Assembly (NCBI RefSeq): GCF_009193325.2
Contig: NZ_CP059856.1
Coordinates: 4,464,001-4,528,000, forward strand
Reading direction: 5' to 3'
From: Bacteroides zhangwenhongii
GTDB lineage: Bacteria > Bacteroidota > Bacteroidia > Bacteroidales > Bacteroidaceae
Length of the DNA: 64,000 nucleotides
Of the stretch, positions 28,219 through 36,444 are shown one piece after another. The notes below the pieces were generated by a model, which saw nothing but the letters and a program-made list of their open reading frames with translations, was not told the DNA's origin and made no database searches. How positions within the stretch are numbered: the first letter of the stretch is position 1; every line of letters starts with the position of its first letter. The position numbers were made by a program, and so were the translations under genes.

Positions 28219-28221
28219 GAT

Positions 28222-29547
28222 TTAGAATTTCATATAAGGTATTTTATATTCGTCGGGGAAGAGAATGCTGCGTTGCTCATCCATGGCTTGATTGCCAAGC
28301 AAGCATAGAACAGTTGAGCAATATGCTTCTTCCACTACATTTTGTGCTTTTTCTCCGGTTATGCAGGATTGGCAAAAAGAAGACAGGATAATATCCGAAC
28401 CGTCTTTATCTGCTCCGATCATACTTAGCCCACTGTTTACATGAATATCTCCGTCGATGATAAAATGTGGTGTATATTCCATTTTTGTTTCCGGTCTCCA
28501 ACTCGGTCCTGCGGTTGGTATGGCTGCAAAAACTTTATCTTTTACCTGCCCGATCAACTGTCGGATACCCGATGTTGAATGATCCTCCTCCAGATAATAA
28601 ATACCTTTTGCCATTTCCATTGTCCCCTTACTTCCGAGTATCTGGTCCTCCATACCGTTGAATTTGTTGGCTATTAGTGATTCGTATGCTATTTTGATTC
28701 CGTCGGAGTATCTGTAGGTTACATTGACGCTGTCATATACTTCCCGTCCGTCTTTCCAATATACGATATCCCCCATACCCATAATGGATTCTGGAATCCT
28801 TCCGGCTGCCCAATTACAAACTTCCAATTGATGGCAGGCTAGTTCGGTCATTAATCCTCCGGAGCTTTCCTTGTATAGTCTCCAATTGATCTTCCGTTCC
28901 AGTTCGGGAGAGGGAACCGGACGACGCCAATCCGCATTACGGAACCAGTGGCAGCGCAGGCCTACCACATCTCCGATAAGGCCGGAATGAATCATTTGCA
29001 TTCCCTTGATGTATTTTTCATCATACATACGTTGCATGCAAAAATAAAGTGCCTGGTTGGTATGTATGTAAGTGTCGTAGATTTCTTTGCATTCATCTAA
29101 TGTGCGTGCCATTGCTTTTTCACAAAAGACGTGTTTCCCGGCGGCTAGTGCGTCTAGTACCATAGGAGCGTGCCAATTCAATGGAGTGGAGATAATGACT
29201 CCGTCAATGTCTTTGGATTCTAATAGTTTACGATAATCCGTATATGGCTTGGCAGTGGGACAAAGTTTCAACGCCTGTTGAAGGTTTGGAGCATAATTGT
29301 CACATAAAGCGACGATTTGCGCATGAGGTATCTCTTTTAGGTTATGAATATGATATTGCCCTCTGGAGCCGGTACCGATTAGGGCTACCCGTGCTTTCTC
29401 ATGTTTGATCTCTTTTAGTTTTTCCGGAGTGCAAGAGGTAAGCCATGGAGTCGTTGCTAACAAAGCGGTCCCTCCGGCTACGTATCCCAGATTCTTTATG
29501 AATTGTCTGAGGCCTAGATCTACTCCCTTTTTGTTTTTATCTTTCAT
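28222..29547 (-). CDS. Gfo/Idh/MocA-family oxidoreductase, exported
   Basis: The ATG at 29547 is chosen because it abuts the stop of the upstream apbE-like gene and opens a signal-like sequence with a long hydrophobic stretch before LTSCTPEK. About 441 residues. The Rossmann start is VALIGTGSRGQYHI, with HVFCEKAMA in place of the usual EKP. The C-terminal half includes GLMTELACHQLEVCNWA, as in other exported members. Substrate unknown. It is one of four paralogous oxidoreductases in the cluster and the most closely linked to apbE. Confidence 0.82.
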   Translation of the reverse strand: MKDKNKKGVDLGLRQFIKNLGYVAGGTALLATTPWLTSCTPEKLKEIKHEKARVALIGTGSRGQYHIHNLKEIPHAQIVALCDNYAPNLQQALKLCPTAKPYTDYRKLLESKDIDGVIISTPLNWHAPMVLDALAAGKHVFCEKAMARTLDECKEIYDTYIHTNQALYFCMQRMYDEKYIKGMQMIHSGLIGDVVGLRCHWFRNADWRRPVPSPELERKINWRLYKESSGGLMTELACHQLEVCNWAAGRIPESIMGMGDIVYWKDGREVYDSVNVTYRYSDGIKIAYESLIANKFNGMEDQILGSKGTMEMAKGIYYLEEDHSTSGIRQLIGQVKDKVFAAIPTAGPSWRPETKMEYTPHFIIDGDIHVNSGLSMIGADKDGSDIILSSFCQSCITGEKAQNVVEEAYCSTVLCLLGNQAMDEQRSILFPDEYKIPYMKF

Positions 29548-29548
29548 A

Positions 29549-30355
29549 TTATAAATCGTATAGAGTTGCTTGTATATCTTTAAAGTTCTTTGCAATATGC
29601 TCCCGTTGCCTGTGGTCGGCAATCATCCAGACTGTACTGAGTATTTCCGCTTTCAAAGGATCGGGGGATAATATGGTACTCGCTTTCCGTTCACCGTTAT
29701 ATATCCCGGTAAGTGGATTGATGATGTGCCGATTGTATTGTAACGTGTTGCCTGAAGTTGATAATGCGCAGTCTTTCAGGTTGAATTCTTTTAAAATGCT
29801 TTGATTGTATGGGTTCAGAAAACTTACTTTCCAACAATTGCCGTAAGGATGATGTCCCATGCCTAGTATCGAACTGTTGCCAAAATCTATAAAAGCATTC
29901 TGCAAATTTTCTTGTTGGAGGATATTCCTGATTTTTTGTAGTGCATAACCTTTCGCGAATCCTCCGAAATCGAGTGTGAGTTCGGAGGCAGGCAAAGAAA
30001 TGTGTCGGTTGCAGAATTGTATTTCCGAGAAATCCTTCAACGTAATGTCGAAGAGATGGAACGTGTGTTCATAGTAGTACTGGCAGAGTTGAAGAATATT
30101 ACCTAATTCAGCGCTGATAGGAATGGGGTTCTGAGAATGTAAGGCGTTGATTTTGCTAACTTCACTTTTCGGGTCAAAGCGATTTAATATTCTATCCAGG
30201 TATTCCAGTTCATTTGTGATAGTTACCCATATCCGGTGTAATAAAGTAACATCAGGATGAATGATCAAGATATCAAATCGTGTCCCCATGATATGAGGAA
30301 TGAATCCATGAAACATGGATTCATTATCATAATATTGGTATCTTGTTGCTGACAT
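29549..30355 (-). CDS. apbE: ApbE-like FAD:protein FMN transferase
   Basis: This 268-residue protein has the ApbE layout: MGTRFDI near the start, LDRILNRFDPKSEVSKIN, LDFGGFAKGYALQKI (FAD-binding region), SGNTLQYNRHIINPLTG (the YxHIxxPxTG motif) and a metal-binding region with TVWMIADH. It transfers FMN to Thr on target proteins. No signal peptide or lipobox is visible, unusual for a family that mostly works outside the cytoplasm. No obvious FMN-accepting target lies nearby, so its link with the oxidoreductases is unclear. Confidence 0.82.
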   Translation of the reverse strand: MSATRYQYYDNESMFHGFIPHIMGTRFDILIIHPDVTLLHRIWVTITNELEYLDRILNRFDPKSEVSKINALHSQNPIPISAELGNILQLCQYYYEHTFHLFDITLKDFSEIQFCNRHISLPASELTLDFGGFAKGYALQKIRNILQQENLQNAFIDFGNSSILGMGHHPYGNCWKVSFLNPYNQSILKEFNLKDCALSTSGNTLQYNRHIINPLTGIYNGERKASTILSPDPLKAEILSTVWMIADHRQREHIAKNFKDIQATLYDL

Positions 30356-30368
30356 TCTATTGATTCAT

Positions 30369-31778
30369 TTATTTATCTCTTGACTTAGCCATTTCTACTG
30401 CAGTGGTAGTAATATAGTATTTAGAGATTGTGTTTTCATTCTCCCATTCCGGCATATCCTTGTATTGAAGATAATGCAAGAATGTTTTGGCAACTTTGCT
30501 GAAATGAGCTTCATGTCCTGATCTGCATGCTTGTGGAATATCAATCAGATAAAGTCCGTTATTTCTTTCTTTTATAGATAAGAACGGATAAGTATCTTGC
30601 AATTCTTTAATGGTTTTCTCCAGCTGAGTCTTGAATGTGGCATTTTCGGTATTTTGGGCTTTTTGGATGTAGAGCTCTTTTATAAATCCGTTCTCTTTAT
30701 TCTGGACTATTTTTAATGTGGCTTTGCTACCTTTTTTGATAGAGGTGAAGGTGTCTCCACCATTAGTTGGAGGAGTATAGTTCCAAATGACTTTCATTCC
30801 TATATGGATTCCTTTAATCGTAAAATTTAATGTTCCATTTGCCAGTACTTCCAATACGTTATTCTTTACGTATTTATGAAGATAAGGAGGAAAAGAATCC
30901 ATTTGAGTTGATTGGCAGAACTCTGGCAATGTGATTGGAGTGGGCCAGTGTGTAGCTTTGGTTACTTTCACATCCGACAGATAATGGATCGTTTTGTCCG
31001 GAAAACACTGCCATTGCACCAGATCAATAAGATGAGTGGTTACATCAGCAATACCTTCACCTTGTTGCGCTGTATCGTAATACCAGGCAGGCCTGATCAA
31101 TGGTTTGCCGGATACGTTTTTGAAAAAATGGTGAACACTTTCCATAGTGATAGAAGGATTCTCCGGTGAACCTTGCTGTAGTTCGCCGAACAGTTCCTTC
31201 TTTTGTAATAATTCTTTTTCTATGATGTTGAGAATATCATATCGCTCTGTCATCAAATCATATAAAAGAAGGTCTTTTTCTTTCGCCAACTGATAAGCTT
31301 CAACCAGTAAGTCGAAATCTTGTTGGGTGATAGCTAAAGGCTTATCCGAAAGAACGTTGTATCCAGCCTTGATGGATTCTATTATATATTGTGTCTTTTT
31401 TTGATTGTTTCCTGCTAAAACAACAACATCTCCTCTCTGTTCGGTGAGCATCCGGGAGAGATAATCATCTCCTGTATATACTTGGCTTACCCATGAGGTG
31501 GGGGCCTCTGCACGCTGGTTATAAGAGTTGATACTTTCCATATATTGGTTGAGTCCTGTCCCTTCGGGAGCATATATGTGGATTGTATCGTTGACATCTG
31601 TCAGCGTGTCTTTTTGGAGTAAACTGGCATGGAAATGTCCCGGATCTAAAACGATCAGCTCTATTTTACGAGATTCGTTCGTGTCTGCTTCATTGTCAGC
31701 CTGTCTTTTAGATAAGGAGCATGAGGCAATCGCCAATGAAAGTATTAAAAAACCGATATTGTTGTATATGCGTTTCAT
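30369..31778 (-). CDS. Gfo/Idh/MocA-like lipoprotein with putative oxidoreductase C-terminal domain
   Basis: This 469-residue lipoprotein has lipobox IASC. The Rossmann part is divergent: the first strand reads IELIVLDPGHFHASLLQ without a clear GxGxxG, but YNVLSDKPLAITQQDFD keeps the family's KP motif. The C-terminal half has WYYDTAQQGEGIADVTTHLIDLVQWQ, which fits the oxidoreductase C-terminal domain found in Bacteroidetes. It probably lies in the periplasm or at the outer membrane. Ten bases separate it from the preceding oxidoreductase gene. Confidence 0.75.
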   Translation of the reverse strand: MKRIYNNIGFLILSLAIASCSLSKRQADNEADTNESRKIELIVLDPGHFHASLLQKDTLTDVNDTIHIYAPEGTGLNQYMESINSYNQRAEAPTSWVSQVYTGDDYLSRMLTEQRGDVVVLAGNNQKKTQYIIESIKAGYNVLSDKPLAITQQDFDLLVEAYQLAKEKDLLLYDLMTERYDILNIIEKELLQKKELFGELQQGSPENPSITMESVHHFFKNVSGKPLIRPAWYYDTAQQGEGIADVTTHLIDLVQWQCFPDKTIHYLSDVKVTKATHWPTPITLPEFCQSTQMDSFPPYLHKYVKNNVLEVLANGTLNFTIKGIHIGMKVIWNYTPPTNGGDTFTSIKKGSKATLKIVQNKENGFIKELYIQKAQNTENATFKTQLEKTIKELQDTYPFLSIKERNNGLYLIDIPQACRSGHEAHFSKVAKTFLHYLQYKDMPEWENENTISKYYITTTAVEMAKSRDK

Positions 31779-31787
31779 CCTTTATTC

Positions 31788-32792
31788 TTACTTATAAGCC
31801 TTAATTAATTTCTGTGCATCTTTTCTACCTTTTTGATAAGCTTCTTCCAATGTGACGATTCTTCCATTTTGCTCTTTACTCATATTAGAAGCTTTCATAA
31901 AAGTGAATATTTCAATTGTTTCTTCTTTTGAAATAGGTGCAACTCCTGTTTGGAAGAATGTTAGGATTTGTTTGAGGAGTACTTTATATCCCTGATATCC
32001 TCCGACGGTTACTGCGCCTTTGGGTGTAAAGGCTGTACCTCCATAAATCTGCGGTCCTTTGGTGATTCCTCGGAATGTGCCGATTCTTCCGTCTTTCCAG
32101 CGCCCCACTACAATATCCCCTCTGTCAGAAGACATACGGTTGACAGACTCACATCCTGTACCCATAACAGTGTACAGAGTCTCAACTCCGTGAATCCCAT
32201 AAAAACCGAAATCCGGATGGGTAGGTTCCACTTTATGTGGAGAATAGCAGTCTGCTCCTAAAATTTTGCCTAATTCCCCATTCCGCAGTTTCTGATTTTG
32301 GGGAGTAAACCGCAAGGCAGAGGATGAAAAGATCGGTATGTTGTATCTTTCCGCCATCTCGTAGATAGCAATAGCATCTCCTAATGTAGCTCCGATAGGT
32401 TTGTCTATGTAGCAAATCTTACCGGCTTTGAATACCTCCATTGCCTGCTCCAAATGAAGTCGTCCGTCATTTGTTTCCAGAAGTACACAATCTACTTTAT
32501 CCAATAACTCTGCTATGGAAGAAACGATTTCTACTCCTTGTGCTTTTACTTTTTCAATATATCCGGGAATACGTTCGTAGCTGGATTGAATTGTTTTAGA
32601 ACCATACGGATAAGCGGCTACTATCCGGAACCCTTTAGAAAAAGTTTCATCGGAACCGCCATTGATCAATTCTGTAAAAGCGGTAGAATGGGAAGTGTCC
32701 AAACCGATGATTCCTATTCTCATTATTTTTTGTGCGTATATACTGGTGCTGATCATCAGTAATATAAAGAAAAAAGCGATTCTGTTTTTCAT
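31788..32792 (-). CDS. Gfo/Idh/MocA-family oxidoreductase with signal peptide
   Basis: This 334-residue protein has a signal peptide (cleavage after IYAQ) followed by MRIGIIGLDTSHSTAF. Family motif KICYIDKPIGATLGDA is present. The C-terminal half is shorter than in the other three paralogues, and FYGIHGVETLYTVMGTG is its distinctive stretch. Likely a periplasmic sugar oxidoreductase. It is directly downstream of nagB (6-base gap). Confidence 0.83.
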   Translation of the reverse strand: MKNRIAFFFILLMISTSIYAQKIMRIGIIGLDTSHSTAFTELINGGSDETFSKGFRIVAAYPYGSKTIQSSYERIPGYIEKVKAQGVEIVSSIAELLDKVDCVLLETNDGRLHLEQAMEVFKAGKICYIDKPIGATLGDAIAIYEMAERYNIPIFSSSALRFTPQNQKLRNGELGKILGADCYSPHKVEPTHPDFGFYGIHGVETLYTVMGTGCESVNRMSSDRGDIVVGRWKDGRIGTFRGITKGPQIYGGTAFTPKGAVTVGGYQGYKVLLKQILTFFQTGVAPISKEETIEIFTFMKASNMSKEQNGRIVTLEEAYQKGRKDAQKLIKAYK

Positions 32793-32798
32793 GATTGG

Positions 32799-33590
32799 TT
32801 ATAGATTTATCTGTTCTGCACTTTCTGCGTCCAAATATAACGAAGATTTTTCTTTTCTTCGCAATATACTAGCCGGACATTTTTCTGAAATTTCACCGTA
32901 AATAGCTCGATATACTGCATGGGCCTTATTTTTGAAAGGTACAATACAAAACATCCATTCTGCTTTTAGCAAGGCGGGAATTGTTAGTGTCAATGCTTCT
33001 TTGGGTACTAAATCCAGTCTCTCGAAGCATTTCTCGTTGACTTGCTGCTGGCGGCATACCGGATCAAGTTTTACGATCTTCACCAGTTTGGGATCATTGA
33101 AATCAGCCACATCCGGATCATTGAAAGCAATGTGCCCGTTTTCTCCGATACCCAGACAGACAATGTCTACCGGATACTTAGTAAGTAGATTGGCATATCG
33201 TTTGCATTCTTCTTCAAGGCTCTCTGCACGTCCATTCAGGTAGTTCACTTTTTTGAAAGGAACTTTATCGAAAATACGGATGCGGAGGAAATGACCGAAA
33301 CTTTGTGGCGCGTCCGGATGAATACCGATGTATTCATCCATATGGAAGGCATTAATTCTGGTCCAGTCAATTCGCTTATCGTGAATTAGATGATTTAAGA
33401 ATTCGTTTTGTGAGGGAGCGGCGGCAAAGATCATATTGATTTCAGCCTTTTCTTCCAAGAGTTTGCAGATTCTGTCAGCTACTTCTTTTGCTGCTTCGTT
33501 GCCCATCTGTTGGAGAGTGGGATAAATTTTAACGGTCAACAGCTCTTGTTGAAATACTTTGGTTTCTGATTCATTTACTATAGATAACAT
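32799..33590 (-). CDS. nagB: Glucosamine-6-phosphate deaminase (NagB-like)
   Basis: The ATG at 33590 is preferred to in-frame ATGs at 33617 and 33650: it has a purine-rich site (AGAAGG) just upstream and gives a 263-residue protein of normal NagB length. Catalytic features: HMDEYIG (Asp general base) and GIGENGHIAFNDP (His conserved). Relative to the E. coli pattern GNDGHIAFNEP, the residue before GH is Asn and the Glu is Asp, so sugar specificity may differ. It overlaps the 3' end of nagA by 20 bases. Converts glucosamine-6-phosphate to fructose-6-phosphate and ammonia. Confidence 0.82.
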   Translation of the reverse strand: MLSIVNESETKVFQQELLTVKIYPTLQQMGNEAAKEVADRICKLLEEKAEINMIFAAAPSQNEFLNHLIHDKRIDWTRINAFHMDEYIGIHPDAPQSFGHFLRIRIFDKVPFKKVNYLNGRAESLEEECKRYANLLTKYPVDIVCLGIGENGHIAFNDPDVADFNDPKLVKIVKLDPVCRQQQVNEKCFERLDLVPKEALTLTIPALLKAEWMFCIVPFKNKAHAVYRAIYGEISEKCPASILRRKEKSSLYLDAESAEQINL

Positions 33591-34758
33591 GGCCTTCTGA
33601 TATTGTGTTAATAACATGGATTTGATTGTCGAAAATGACGATGTCAGCATCTTTGCCTATTTCAAGAGAACCTTTAGATGAATCTATATGTAAGATGCGG
33701 GCGGGGGTAAGCGTCATCATGCGTACAGCGTCGGTGAGAGGGACATCGGCTACTTGTATCATAGTTCTGACTAAGCGGTCGGTAGTGGCTACACTGCCTG
33801 CAAAAGCTGAACGGTCCGGCATTTTTGCAACTCCGTCTTCGATAATTACTTTCTGACCATTGGTCAGACTTCCCAGAATGGATTCTCCGTCCGGCATTCC
33901 TGCTCCTCGCATTGCGTCGGTGCAAAGTGCAGTTTTATCGGGTCCTTTGAATTTATAGACAAACTGAAGAAGCGGTTTTGGGAGATGTATACCGTCAGCA
34001 ATGATTTCCACTGTTATGTCGTCAATCAAATAGGCCGCTTCTACTACTCCTGCATATCGAAAAGCATTTCTGCGTGTTACGGATGACATGGCCGAATATA
34101 AGTGGGTAACATGGGTATACCCGGCTTTGTATGCTTTTTCCACTTCTTCATAGATTGCATCGGTATGTGCAATGGAAGCGAGGATATGCTGCCTTTGCAA
34201 CTCTTTACCCATTTCGATAGCTCCTTCCAGTTCTGGAGCAACGCTCCAGCGCACAATATCCTGTGAGACATTGATAAAATGGTTATATTCCTTTGGATAT
34301 GGCTTTTTAAGATAATTAGGGTCTTGCGCTCCACACTGGGAGGGTGAGAAATAAGGACCTTCAAGATGTAACCCTATGAATTTAGCACCTTTATTGTTGA
34401 GGCATTTCGCTTTTTTGTAAGTGGTAAAAGTATTCATTAACTCTTCATCAGTACAGGTTAGCGTTGTAGGTACCATAGCTGTTGTTCCGTACTTCGCATG
34501 GACTTCTGCGATTCCTAGAAATGCTTCCACTGTTCCGTCCATAAAGTCGTGCCCGCCACCACCATGAACATGCATATCAATAAAACCGGGAGATACATAC
34601 TGCTGTTTCGCATCTATTATTTGGTCGTCCGGGTTTATTTCAAGCATTTCATTGGTGACGATTTGTTCAATCTTTCCGTTGTTGCATATCAATGCTTTAC
34701 CGGTATCAATATGGTCCGGAAAGATGAGTTGTCCATTTATAATGATTAGTCTCTTCAT
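33571..34758 (-). CDS. nagA: N-acetylglucosamine-6-phosphate deacetylase
   Basis: This 395-residue cytoplasmic amidohydrolase has HVHGGGGHDFMDG (metal HxH), GLHLEGPYFSP (metal Glu), SIAHTDA and HLYSAM (metal His) and CTDAMRGAG (catalytic Asp). It removes acetate from GlcNAc-6-phosphate ahead of NagB. The operon order permease-nagA-nagB makes this a GlcNAc or related amino-sugar pathway. Confidence 0.92.
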   Translation of the reverse strand: MKRLIIINGQLIFPDHIDTGKALICNNGKIEQIVTNEMLEINPDDQIIDAKQQYVSPGFIDMHVHGGGGHDFMDGTVEAFLGIAEVHAKYGTTAMVPTTLTCTDEELMNTFTTYKKAKCLNNKGAKFIGLHLEGPYFSPSQCGAQDPNYLKKPYPKEYNHFINVSQDIVRWSVAPELEGAIEMGKELQRQHILASIAHTDAIYEEVEKAYKAGYTHVTHLYSAMSSVTRRNAFRYAGVVEAAYLIDDITVEIIADGIHLPKPLLQFVYKFKGPDKTALCTDAMRGAGMPDGESILGSLTNGQKVIIEDGVAKMPDRSAFAGSVATTDRLVRTMIQVADVPLTDAVRMMTLTPARILHIDSSKGSLEIGKDADIVIFDNQIHVINTISEGHVIYSK

Positions 34759-34793
34759 TTTATGTTGTTTGAGGTTTATTCATCATTTGTTTT

Positions 34794-35342
34794 TTATCTC
34801 CATGAAGTGATCTTGTGCCCTTTAACAGCAAAGAATACAAGATAAAGGAAGCAAGGGATTAATACCCAGTAGCCGATACGCAAATCGTATATTTCAGCAA
34901 AATGACCGTAAACTAACGGTAGGATCGCATTTCCACAAAGTCCCATGATTAGCAGTGAGGAACCTGTTTTCGTAAACTTTCCTAATCCATGAATGGATAA
35001 TGGCCAGATACCTGCATAAATTAGTGCATTGGGAAAGCCTAGTGCATTGAGAAAAAAGATGGAGGCATTGGCTTGATGGCCGAAAAGAGTTACATTAAAG
35101 TCAGCCAATACAACTCCAAATGAGAGGAATAATCCTAGTACTGTACACACAATCAGTGCGTTCTTTTGTGAGATATATTTGGGGATTACGATGATTCCCA
35201 ATATGTAGCCGATCATTGTACATGCCAGAGTATATGAGGGAAATGCTTTTGCTTCCAGTAAATCCATACCCATAGAATTGGCATAATTAATGATAGTGTC
35301 AATGGCTATTACTTGTGTTCCTACGTGAAAGAAGATCGCTAA
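34794..35342 (-). pseudogene. Sugar MFS permease (FucP/NagP-like), 5' half removed by the prophage
   Basis: The open frame runs through IFFHVGTQVIAIDTIINYANSMG and GLCGNAILPLVYGHFAEIYD to the stop. This is the C-terminal part (about six membrane helices) of a FucP/GluP/NagP-type sugar permease, about 180 of roughly 400 residues. Upstream of residue LAIFF the homology ends and phage sequence begins at about 35343. The N-terminal half must lie beyond the far end of the prophage. Loss of function is expected, and the nagA-nagB-oxidoreductase operon downstream loses its normal upstream promoter. Confidence 0.8.
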
Positions 35343-35378
35343 TGTATAATCCGCAAATCCAAATTTCCGCAGAATCCG

Positions 35379-35424
35379 AAACGAAGCGTTCGATTTTCAG
35401 GGAAAAGGACAAAACGAAGCGTTC
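35379..35424. repeat. Two 13-bp direct repeats near the phage end (possible transposase sites)
   Basis: AAACGAAGCGTTC occurs at 35379-35391 and again at 35412-35424, 33 bases apart, within 85 bases of the inferred phage terminus. Mu-like phages carry several transposase-binding sites of this kind at each end. A pair of shorter related repeats (TCCGCAAATCC, TCCGCAGAATCC) lies at 35350-35377. Confidence 0.55.
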
Positions 35425-35450
35425 AAAAAAGGAAAGCGCGCAACACTCAA

Positions 35451-35493
35451 AAAGCCGAAACAAAAGTTTTGTAATGACCTCTGTTTCGGCTTT
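35451..35493 (-). terminator. Rho-independent terminator of the phage minus-strand transcript
   Basis: Bases 35451-35462 pair perfectly with 35482-35493 (12 bp), followed on the minus strand by five T residues. It lies about 90 bases past the stop of the methyltransferase gene and should stop phage transcription before the disrupted host operon. Confidence 0.75.
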
Positions 35494-35583
35494 ATAATTT
35501 CATAAAAAATGGCTTTATAACGGCATTAAAATAAGGCTCAAAAGTTTGGCCTTCTACTTGAAAAATTGTATCTTTGTTCAGTG

Positions 35584-36444
35584 CTAAGCAGCTGTTTTAT
35601 GAACTAATTTTTCCTGTTTCTTATACAGCATCATGTCTGTATATTCGGCAGAATAATTCATGTGGGCATTGAATTCCTTTTTTGTACAACCCTCAAAAGG
35701 ATTGCCAATGGTTTTGTTTGCTCCAATCCATTCACACAGTTCAAGTATGGAGGATTTATTGGATGTGAAATAAACGAAGGAATGCTTTTCGAGTATCTTT
35801 AAAACATCCAAATAATCAGACAAGCGCCAATACATATTGTACGTACCAACATCAGTGGAAAGATAAGGCGGATCAATTAAAAAGACGACTCCGGGAACAT
35901 CCTTATATTGGTTGAATACTGCTTTGTAGTCGCATGATACAATTTCAAGCCCTTTTAAGTAGTCAGAAGACTCCGGATAACCGGTCTTGCGAATGTTGTT
36001 ATAAAGGACTTCCTTGCGCATTTCGGCTACAGACAATTTATACTTCATGGAGAACATAAGTGAGGATGATAAGGTTATAAAATCCACGTACCCAACATTT
36101 AGTTCTTCTTCCTCGATACGTTTAAAAATGCGTTCTCTAAGTTCCCCTTTAATTGGTTTATGTTTGGGTATCGAATTACCCACCAGCTCCCTAATATCGG
36201 CAAGCAGTTTATTTGTCTGTGGGATATTTTTCAGTCTGAACCGGTAGTTGTCGAAGTCATTGTAGACAACAGTAGCATCGGGCTTGCTTCTTTTGGCTAT
36301 ATGCGAAAGAAGTCCGGAACCGCCAAACAAGTCCACAAACACGGTATCTTCAGGGAACTGTTCCAAAACTTTAATAAACTCTTTAGCAAACATTCTTTTT
36401 TGGCCTACAAATGGCAGTGGTGCAGATAAATTCATATTCTTCAT
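35584..36444 (-). CDS. D12-class N6-adenine DNA methyltransferase
   Basis: This 286-residue methyltransferase of the alpha class has PFVGQKR (start of the D12 fold), VDLFGGSGLLS (S-adenosylmethionine loop) and DPPYLSTD (catalytic DPPY). No restriction enzyme gene lies beside it, so it is an orphan methylase, probably protecting phage DNA. Its ATG overlaps the stop of the TS-like gene (ATGA), which couples the two. Position next to the phage end corresponds to where Mu carries its mom DNA-modification gene. Target site unknown. Confidence 0.88.
   Translation of the reverse strand: MKNMNLSAPLPFVGQKRMFAKEFIKVLEQFPEDTVFVDLFGGSGLLSHIAKRSKPDATVVYNDFDNYRFRLKNIPQTNKLLADIRELVGNSIPKHKPIKGELRERIFKRIEEEELNVGYVDFITLSSSLMFSMKYKLSVAEMRKEVLYNNIRKTGYPESSDYLKGLEIVSCDYKAVFNQYKDVPGVVFLIDPPYLSTDVGTYNMYWRLSDYLDVLKILEKHSFVYFTSNKSSILELCEWIGANKTIGNPFEGCTKKEFNAHMNYSAEYTDMMLYKKQEKLVHKTAA

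Noticed and set aside
32799-33590. Loss of NagB catalytic residues (Asn before GH)
   Set aside because: Asn occurs at this place in other active NagB-type enzymes; only a specificity change is worth noting.
35584-36444. A full restriction-modification system
   Set aside because: No endonuclease gene is adjacent; the methyltransferase is coupled to the TS-like gene and looks like an orphan phage methylase.
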